DNA of 64,000 nt. It comes from an uncultured Selenomonadales bacterium. Lineage in GTDB: Bacteria > Bacillota > Negativicutes > DSM-1736 > Dendrosporobacteraceae. A program made the translations under genes and the position numbers. The stretch's first letter is position 1. Each line of letters starts with the position of its first letter. The stretch spans positions 545,030 to 609,029 of the forward strand of contig CAMJML010000001.1 in the NCBI GenBank assembly GCA_946407015.1, written 5' to 3'. This document shows positions 58,340 through 64,000 of the stretch, piece by piece. The notes beneath the pieces are model-generated. The model saw only the letters and a program-made list of their open reading frames with translations. It ran no database searches and had not been told where the DNA came from.

Positions 58340-59090
58340 CCTTTTCACTATAAAGCCGTCAAATACCCTGCTTGATGCTCTAAAAAAAATAGATAAAAAC
58401 AAAAAGGGTTTTCTCATTGTCATTAATGATGATAACAAAGTAATTGGTACTTTAACGGATGGTGATTTAAGAAGGGGATTTATTAATGGTCAAAGTACTA
58501 ACGAATTAGTAAAAAATGTTTTTAATAAGAATTTTATTAAAGTATGCGTAAATGAAGATTTTGGGAAAATAATAGAAATTTTTAAAAATTCAAAAATACA
58601 ATTTTTACCCATTTATGATGAGGAAGATAATAGCCTAAAAAATATTATCACTAAAAAAAATGTGCATGCTCTATTGTTACAAAATATTAAATTCGATTTA
58701 AATTATGATTTTTTATCTATTGATGATGAGATATTTGAACACGAGATATATAATCGTCCATGGGGATTCTATAAAACAACTTTATTAAACCCATATTCTC
58801 AGTCTAAAATTATATGTGTCAATCCCAGAGGAGAATTAAGTTTACAAGAACATAAACGCAGAGAAGAATACTGGGTAATAATAAATGGTGTTGGTGAAGT
58901 TACTATTGGAGAATCTAAGAAAAAAGTTGAGTCAGGGAGTTTTGTGTATATACCAAAAGGGTGTAAACATAGGTTAGTTAATACTTCTGATACATTATCG
59001 TTAATGGTAGCAGAGGTCCAACTAGGGGACTATTTTGGAGAAGACGATATATTAAGATATGAAGATAAATATGGTAGAATAAATTGTTAA
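58329..59090 (+). CDS. CBS-domain / mannose-6-phosphate isomerase-like cupin fusion, 253 aa
   Basis: Overlaps the upstream gene by 11 bp. Residues ~1-115 hold two CBS domains (VINDDNKVIGTLTDGDLRRG is typical), and residues ~133-250 a type II phosphomannose isomerase cupin: RPWGFYKTTLLN, VNPRGELSLQEHKRREEYWV (metal-binding His), GVGEVTIGES, FVYIPKGCKHRL, GDYFGEDDILRYEDKYGR. The cupin matches the C-terminal domain of ManC encoded 260 bp downstream. CBS plus this cupin without the guanylyltransferase is an unusual combination. It may supply mannose-6-phosphate to the nonulosonic acid synthase; CBS could sense nucleotides. Confidence 0.85.
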   Translation: MRFDLFTIKPSNTLLDALKKIDKNKKGFLIVINDDNKVIGTLTDGDLRRGFINGQSTNELVKNVFNKNFIKVCVNEDFGKIIEIFKNSKIQFLPIYDEEDNSLKNIITKKNVHALLLQNIKFDLNYDFLSIDDEIFEHEIYNRPWGFYKTTLLNPYSQSKIICVNPRGELSLQEHKRREEYWVIINGVGEVTIGESKKKVESGSFVYIPKGCKHRLVNTSDTLSLMVAEVQLGDYFGEDDILRYEDKYGRINC

Positions 59091-59284
59091 TTATCAGACA
59101 ATATGTCCTAAAAGTATGAGTTATGGCGAATTTATGTAACTTGAAATTATCAAATTGATGGCTTACTCGTAAAATATATTTATTAATTACTCCTTAGCAA
59201 CCGAACCGTATTGACAGGTAGCCTATTATTATATCTCTATTATCTAACATGCTTGACTAGTTATTTATACCTTTTTAAAAAGGA

Positions 59285-59330
59285 GCATTATAATATATTA
59301 CAGAATATGTTATAATGCACTTTGTTTTTT
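59285..59330 (+). terminator. 15-bp hairpin and T-run before manC
   Basis: GCATTATAATATATT (59285-59299) pairs with AATATGTTATAATGC (59304-59318) over ACAG, with one G-U pair; ACTTTGTTTTTT follows and then the AAAAGGAG ribosome site. It could end the nonulosonic operon or act as an attenuator in the manC leader. The outer part also contains TATAAT. TTGACT at 59253 and CCTTTTTAAAAAGG at 59270-59283 precede it. Confidence 0.55.
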
Positions 59331-59349
59331 AAAAGGAGAATCTAAATTT

Positions 59350-60732
59350 ATGAAAATAGTCATATTAGCTGGTGGCGGCGGAACTCGACTTTTTCCTCTA
59401 TCGAGGACTTGCTATCCTAAGCAGTTTATTAAAATTGCTGAAGATAAATCACTTTTCTGCAAAACCATTGAACGTTTTCTTGGCTTCATAGATTCATCCA
59501 ATATCATAGTAGTTACCAATCAGGAATATCTTTATCATGTCAAGGCAGAGTTAGAACTATGTGGAGCAAAAGATGCTCATATCTTACTTGAACCTTGCAG
59601 ACGAAATACTGCTCCTGCTATTACATTGGCTGCCCGTTATTGCATTGATAAGCTAAAAGTGGAAGACGATGAGGTGTTGCTTGTTACACCTTCTGATCAT
59701 GTGATTAAGCAGCAGGAATTATTTTTAGTTGCATTGAAAGAAGCAAGCGAGATTGCTAAACAAAAAAAGATCGTTACTTTTGGTATAAAGCCGGATGAAC
59801 CTAAAACAGGTTATGGTTATATCCAAACAGGGGAGCCGATTTTTCATTCTGCATTAACAGCTCTTTCTTTTACTGAAAAGCCTGATAAAACCAAGGCCGA
59901 AGAGTATGTCAAATCCGGATATTTTTGGAACTCGGGAATGTTCGCATTTACGGTAGAATGTTTTTATGATGAACTGAAAATGCATCAACCGGACTTGTTT
60001 GCTTTAATGGAGAACGATTTTGAGCACTTAATTACCGAATTTAAGCAGTTTCCTAATATTTCAATTGACTATGCGATTGCGGAAAAATCTAAAAACGTAG
60101 TGACAATTCCCTTCATGGCTGATTGGAAAGATATTGGCTCATGGGATGCGATCTACGATCTGATTGATAAAGATGATCAAGGAAATGCGGTTCATGGAGA
60201 TTGCGTTGCTTTGGATTGCCATAATACTTTGTTGGTGGGAAATAATCGGTTGGTCACAGGTATTGGATTGGATGATCTAATTGTTGTTGAGACCACGGAT
60301 GTAATTTTGGTCGCCAAGAAAAATGAGTCAGAGAAAATTAAGCAGCTCGTTACTGAGCTCAATCGGCAAGAACGTAGTGAAGCTTGTGAGAATACAACCA
60401 TGTACCGTCCTTGGGGGAGTTATACAGTTCTAGGTGAAGGGCCAGGGTATAAAATGAAGAAAATCACCGTAACCCCTGGTCAGCGGCTAAGTTTACAAAT
60501 GCATTATCATCGCAGTGAACATTGGATTGTTATTAAAGGAACAGCGAAGGTAACAATTGGTGAAAATGAAAAAATGGTTCATGAGAATGAAAGTGTATTT
60601 GTTCCACAGTCAACGAAGCATCGTTTAGAAAATCCGGGAAGAATACCGCTGGAAATAATAGAGGTTCAGAATGGCAGTTATTTGGAAGAGGATGACATTG
60701 TAAGGTTCGACGATGTCTATGGACGCTCTTAG
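59350..60732 (+). CDS. manC: ManC, mannose-1-phosphate guanylyltransferase / mannose-6-phosphate isomerase
   Basis: Bifunctional enzyme for GDP-mannose. The N-terminal guanylyltransferase (about 1-290) has LAGGGGTRLFPLSRTCYPKQ (6-25), EPCRRNTAPAITLAA, LVTPSDHVI, FTEKPDKTKAEEYV and MADWKDIGSWDAIYD. The C-terminal cupin isomerase (about 345-460) has YRPWGSYTVLGEGPGYKMKK, LSLQMHYHRSEHWIVIKGTA and FVPQSTKHRLENPG. The length of 460 residues is standard. Base composition returns to that of the core genome, in contrast with the previous 5 kb. Start ATG 59350 has AAAAGGAG upstream. Confidence 0.95.
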   Translation: MKIVILAGGGGTRLFPLSRTCYPKQFIKIAEDKSLFCKTIERFLGFIDSSNIIVVTNQEYLYHVKAELELCGAKDAHILLEPCRRNTAPAITLAARYCIDKLKVEDDEVLLVTPSDHVIKQQELFLVALKEASEIAKQKKIVTFGIKPDEPKTGYGYIQTGEPIFHSALTALSFTEKPDKTKAEEYVKSGYFWNSGMFAFTVECFYDELKMHQPDLFALMENDFEHLITEFKQFPNISIDYAIAEKSKNVVTIPFMADWKDIGSWDAIYDLIDKDDQGNAVHGDCVALDCHNTLLVGNNRLVTGIGLDDLIVVETTDVILVAKKNESEKIKQLVTELNRQERSEACENTTMYRPWGSYTVLGEGPGYKMKKITVTPGQRLSLQMHYHRSEHWIVIKGTAKVTIGENEKMVHENESVFVPQSTKHRLENPGRIPLEIIEVQNGSYLEEDDIVRFDDVYGRS

Positions 60733-60740
60733 TGCTAATC

Positions 60741-60768
60741 AACAGCTGCTTTTTGCGGCTGTTTCTTA
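60741..60768 (+). terminator. Hairpin between manC and manB
   Basis: AACAGCTGC pairs with GCGGCTGTT (one G-U) over TTTTT, followed by TCTTATT. Probably partial termination. Confidence 0.5.
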
Positions 60769-60807
60769 TTCGTATAAATTATAGATTTTTTCGGAGGGAT
60801 TACAGCT

Positions 60808-62166
60808 GTGCAGTTTTCGCGTAAAGCATTTAAAGCCTATGATATACGAGGCATTGTTCCTGAGGAATTAAATGAGGCAATGGCTTATCGTATTGGCAAG
60901 GCATATGTTGAGCTATTTAAAACTAAGAAGGTTGCCATTGGACGTGATGCCCGATTGACTGGTATAAAGTTGAAAGCCGCATTGATAGCCGGACTTACGG
61001 AAGCTGGTTGTGATGTAGTTGATATTGGCCTTTGTGGAACTGAGCAAATCTATTTTGCTACGGCGCATTTGAACCTTGATGGCGGAATCATGATTACAGC
61101 CAGTCACAACCCTCAAGAGTATAATGGAATGAAGCTGGTTAGCTCCGGTGCGAGGCCGATTAGTGAAGATAGTGGGCTAAAGGAATTAGAAGAAGCCGTT
61201 ATAAACGCTTCTACGAACGTTAATGCGGTAGAGAAGGGGCGTCTTGTTGAGCTCAATATTATGCCGGAATACATACGGCATATTTTACAATATATCGACC
61301 GCGCCCGGCTTAAGCCATTGAAAGTCGTTGTAAACGCTGGAAATGGAACTGCCGGACCAGTAGTTGATGCTATCGAGCCGTTTTTGCCTTTTGAGTTTAT
61401 TAAAGTTAATCATCAGCCAGATGGAAACTTTCCTAATGGTATACCGAATCCGTTGTTAGTAGAAAACCGAGGTGTTACGGCTCGCAAAGTTCTTGAGGTA
61501 AAAGCCGATATTGGAATTGCGTGGGATGGTGATTTTGATCGTTGCTTTTTATTTGATGAACAAGGCAATTTCATTGAGGGGTATTATCTTGTTGGCTTCT
61601 TAGCGCAGATTTTTTTGCATAGGAATAAGGGAGCAAAGATTATTCATGACCCACGCCTGACCTGGAATACGATCGAACTGGTTCGTCAAGCAGGCGGCCT
61701 ACCTATTCAGAATAAGAGTGGTCATGCATTTATGAAAGAAGGAATGCGCCGGGAAGAGGCTGTCTATGGTGGTGAAATGTCAGCGCATCATTTCTTCAGA
61801 GACTTTTTCTACTGTGACAGCGGAATGATACCCTGGCTTTTAGTACTTGAGATTATGAGTACAGAGGAAAAACCGTTATCTGAACTTATGAGAGAAAGAA
61901 CGGCTTGTTTTCCAATAAGTGGAGAGATAAATAGTACTGTCTTTGATGCAAAAGCTGTTATTAAAAAAATTGAGGAACTGTATGCACCAAAAGCTCTTAA
62001 GGTTGAGTATATTGACGGCTTAAGTGTGGAATATGATCACTGGCGGTTTAACTTGCGTATGTCGAATACTGAGCCGGTTTTACGGTTAAATGTTGAATCT
62101 CGCTGTGATGAAAAACTGGTAAAGGAGAAAACGGAAGAACTTTTAAACATTATAAATCATGAGTAA
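60808..62166 (+). CDS. manB: Phosphomannomutase/phosphoglucomutase
   Basis: Interconverts mannose-6-phosphate and mannose-1-phosphate, supplying ManC. 452 residues with the four alpha-D-phosphohexomutase domains: FKAYDIRGIVPEELNEAMAY (8-27), the phosphoserine loop MITASHNPQEYNGMKLV (about 95-111), metal site IAWDGDFDRCFLF (about 235-247), sugar site GGEMSAHHFFRDF (about 321-333) and the phosphate site LRMSNTEPVLRLNVE. The start is GTG 60808 (TCGGAGGG upstream). It may also act on glucose phosphates. Confidence 0.93.
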   Translation: MQFSRKAFKAYDIRGIVPEELNEAMAYRIGKAYVELFKTKKVAIGRDARLTGIKLKAALIAGLTEAGCDVVDIGLCGTEQIYFATAHLNLDGGIMITASHNPQEYNGMKLVSSGARPISEDSGLKELEEAVINASTNVNAVEKGRLVELNIMPEYIRHILQYIDRARLKPLKVVVNAGNGTAGPVVDAIEPFLPFEFIKVNHQPDGNFPNGIPNPLLVENRGVTARKVLEVKADIGIAWDGDFDRCFLFDEQGNFIEGYYLVGFLAQIFLHRNKGAKIIHDPRLTWNTIELVRQAGGLPIQNKSGHAFMKEGMRREEAVYGGEMSAHHFFRDFFYCDSGMIPWLLVLEIMSTEEKPLSELMRERTACFPISGEINSTVFDAKAVIKKIEELYAPKALKVEYIDGLSVEYDHWRFNLRMSNTEPVLRLNVESRCDEKLVKEKTEELLNIINHE

Positions 62167-62167
62167 G

Positions 62168-62191
62168 TCCCCCATTTGGGGGATTTTTTTT
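62168..62191 (+). terminator. Rho-independent terminator after manB
   Basis: TCCCCC pairs with GGGGGA over ATTT, followed by eight Ts; it starts two bases after the stop codon. Confidence 0.93.
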
Positions 62192-62322
62192 CATCTTAAT
62201 TAACTAGATATCAATTTATACCGATATACATTTTAGTAATTGCTTTACAGTCTGTAAAATAAAGGAATAGATATTTTTTTAGAGAAATCATAAAAGATTA
62301 CAGCAAGTGTCGGGAGGTATCT

Positions 62323-64000
62323 ATGGCTAATACAACTACAGTTTCTCCTACGGGAAACAATCAGATTGACTCACTCCTTTCAGGTACAAAATGGCAGTCA
62401 AAAAACATCACATTCAGTTTTGCGACAAATAGCTCATTTTGGCCGGGGTATGGCAGGAACGAAGAGCCGTATGTTGGATTTCAACCATTAACACAACTCC
62501 AGAAAAATGCAGTCAGAGCTGCTTTAGCATTATGGTCAAATGTTTCTGGTTTAACTTTTCAAGAAGTAAGTGACACTGGTTTTTCATCAGGGACGATTCG
62601 TTTTGGTAGAAGTAGTCTTCCAAGTACTTCTTGGGCTTATCTACCGACTAACGCTGACTATGGTGGAGATGTATGGTTTGGGACAATGGGTTACTCAGCT
62701 CCGAATTCCCCGGTATCAGGGAATTATGCCTTCGCAACTTTTATACATGAAATTGGGCATGCTTTGGGTTTGAAACATCCTCATGAAGTATATGGCAAAT
62801 TTCCTAAGTCTGGTATCGATTATGATTCATTAAATTATTCTGTAATGTCGTACCGTAGTTATCTTGGTAGCGATGTGTATGGTGGGTACACAAATGCAGA
62901 TGATTCCTATCCGCAGACACCGATGCTAAATGATATTGCTGCCATACAAGAGTTATATGGTGCAAATTTCGGTTATAATTCAGATAATACAGTGTACAAG
63001 TTTTCACCAACTTCTGGTAAAATTTTTCAGACTATCTGGGATGGTGGTGGAAATGATACATATGATCTGTCCGCTTATAGTACCGATTTACAGATCAACC
63101 TAAACCCGGGGGCGTGGAGTACATTTTCTGCAAGTCAATTAGCTTGGTTAAATCAATATGATGATGGCAGTTCACCAATTTATGCATACGGGAATGTGGC
63201 TAATGCCTACCTTTATAAAGGGGATTTGCGTTCTCTCATTGAGAATTGTATTGGTGGATCTGGAAATGATACTTTAATTGGTAATCAAGTCGTCAATATC
63301 ATAGATGGTGGTGCAGGAAATGACACCATAGATGGAGGAACCGGGGCGGATATCATCTATGCAGGAGCTGGCAATGACACGATCATCTTTGATGCAGCCG
63401 ATACGATTGTAGATGGCGGTGACGGAATAGACACACTGCAGGCAGCGAGTACTGCAAAATCCGGAATCACAGTTGACTTAACCCAGGCGAAATACAAAAA
63501 TATTGAAAACCTCATTGGCAGCAGCTATGCCGATAAACTGACCGGCAATGGTGAGGATAATCGAATTGAAGGCGGAGCCGGTAATGATACGCTAAATGGA
63601 AAAGGCGGCAACGACATTTTAAGTGGTGGTTTGGGAGCTGATACCTACATCTTTGGCAAAGGCTATGGCAGTGACGTTATTGCCGCTGATGCTAGCAACA
63701 AAGATGATATTGTCGTTATGAATGACAAAGTAACCGGAATCAAGCTGAATGAAGTAACTTTCAGCACGGATGATCATAACCTGACCTTGACGGCCGGGAC
63801 AGACAGTCTGACAATTGAAGGCTGGATGGACGACGCCGGAAACCGGGTAGGTCAATTCCAGTTCATTGACGGCAAATACGGGATTAAGCATGCTTCTGTG
63901 GAGTCAAGTGGATCAACGGGTCAGGACATCATGCTGGGAACCGAGGGAAATGACACCATAGATGGAGGAACCGGGGCGGATATCATCTATGCAGGAGCTG
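62323..64000 (+). CDS. Serralysin-like RTX metallopeptidase, 3' end outside window
   Basis: A long open frame runs from ATG 62323 (CGGGAGGTATCT upstream) to the window edge without a stop, at least 559 residues. No signal peptide, as usual for type I secreted proteins. The zinc motif HEIGHALGLKHP (His142, Glu143, His146, His152) and the Met-turn SVMSY (Met175) identify an M10-type metzincin. LNDIAAIQELYGANF and FQTIWDGGGNDTYDLSAY mark the peptidase M10 C-terminal part. Calcium-binding RTX nonapeptides (GGSGNDTLIG, GGAGNDTIDG, GAGNDTIIF) begin near residue 312 and recur near 420-445 and at the edge. No type I secretion genes are in the window. Confidence 0.9.
   Translation, partial: MANTTTVSPTGNNQIDSLLSGTKWQSKNITFSFATNSSFWPGYGRNEEPYVGFQPLTQLQKNAVRAALALWSNVSGLTFQEVSDTGFSSGTIRFGRSSLPSTSWAYLPTNADYGGDVWFGTMGYSAPNSPVSGNYAFATFIHEIGHALGLKHPHEVYGKFPKSGIDYDSLNYSVMSYRSYLGSDVYGGYTNADDSYPQTPMLNDIAAIQELYGANFGYNSDNTVYKFSPTSGKIFQTIWDGGGNDTYDLSAYSTDLQINLNPGAWSTFSASQLAWLNQYDDGSSPIYAYGNVANAYLYKGDLRSLIENCIGGSGNDTLIGNQVVNIIDGGAGNDTIDGGTGADIIYAGAGNDTIIFDAADTIVDGGDGIDTLQAASTAKSGITVDLTQAKYKNIENLIGSSYADKLTGNGEDNRIEGGAGNDTLNGKGGNDILSGGLGADTYIFGKGYGSDVIAADASNKDDIVVMNDKVTGIKLNEVTFSTDDHNLTLTAGTDSLTIEGWMDDAGNRVGQFQFIDGKYGIKHASVESSGSTGQDIMLGTEGNDTIDGGTGADIIYAGA
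63316..63370 (+). repeat. Exact 55-bp direct repeat in the RTX gene, copy 1
   Basis: Bases 63316-63370 are identical to 63946-64000. It encodes an RTX block (GNDTIDGGTGADIIYAGA). The distance of 630 bp is a multiple of three. Confidence 0.95.
63946..64000 (+). repeat. Exact 55-bp direct repeat in the RTX gene, copy 2 (reaches window edge)
   Basis: Identical to 63316-63370 up to the last base of the window, so the identical stretch may be longer. Confidence 0.95.

Noticed and set aside
62804..63891. Short antisense frames opposite the metallopeptidase gene
   Set aside because: Shadows of the long + strand frame, which has a zinc motif and RTX repeats.

Overview
The window is chromosomal DNA from a diderm (outer-membrane-bearing) member of the Firmicutes, most likely a Negativicute close to the Sporomusaceae (Sporomusa/Pelosinus-like). 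This rests on a complete lipid A, Kdo and Lpt gene set next to outer-membrane porins that carry an N-terminal SLH domain (OmpM type). SLH-anchored porins beside LPS genes are typical of Negativicutes. Almost every gene is on the + strand; only two convincing genes are on the - strand (40460-40891 and 46859-48163).

Layout. 1-8.5 kb holds outer-membrane protein assembly genes: the end of tamB, a small sigma factor, a single-pass membrane protein, bamA, an unknown exported protein, three OmpH/Skp-like chaperones (two are lipoproteins) and lpxD. 8.7-13.7 kb holds a YjbH-like protein, a first lipid A acyltransferase and an unusual ABC transporter (permease plus ATPase). 14-29.6 kb is one long lipid A/Kdo/LPS-export run: lpxC, fabZ, lpxA, lpxI, lpxB, msbA, waaA, lpxK, kdsB, kdsA, kdsD, kdsC, a second acyltransferase, lptC, lptA and lptB. 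29.8-35.3 kb has lptF, a DUF3084 gene, a lipid kinase and an LtaS-like phosphoglycerol transferase. 35.3-40.4 kb contains three porin genes with related 5' leaders, two with SLH domains and one without. 40.4-46.9 kb holds three unknown envelope genes, a compact lptD, split rfaE1/rfaE2 and a heptosyltransferase. 46.9-62.2 kb is a surface-polysaccharide region: ugd, five glycosyltransferases, an IS4-type transposase remnant, an acetyltransferase, an AT-rich nonulosonic-acid cassette, manC and manB. From 62.3 kb to the window end lies the 5' part of a large RTX metallopeptidase gene, open at the edge.

Together the genes make lipid A-Kdo2 in the cytoplasm, flip it with MsbA, export it through LptB-F-C-A to LptD, fold the barrel proteins with BamA/Skp-like factors, tether the outer membrane to the cell wall through SLH porins, and add heptose, mannose and probably a sialic-acid-like sugar.

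Two non-coding systems stand out. The first is a family of at least 12 palindromic intergenic repeats confined to 3.9-29.7 kb, whose arms change in step (CACAGAG/CTCTGTG versus CACAAAG/CTTTGTG) and whose centre is usually a GCGCGATA..TATCGCGC palindrome. The second is a leader shared by the three porin genes: a hairpin with a near-invariant 12-nt loop, followed by a CCCCTT-type element that can pair with the AGGGGG ribosome binding site. I saw no tRNA, rRNA or CRISPR array.
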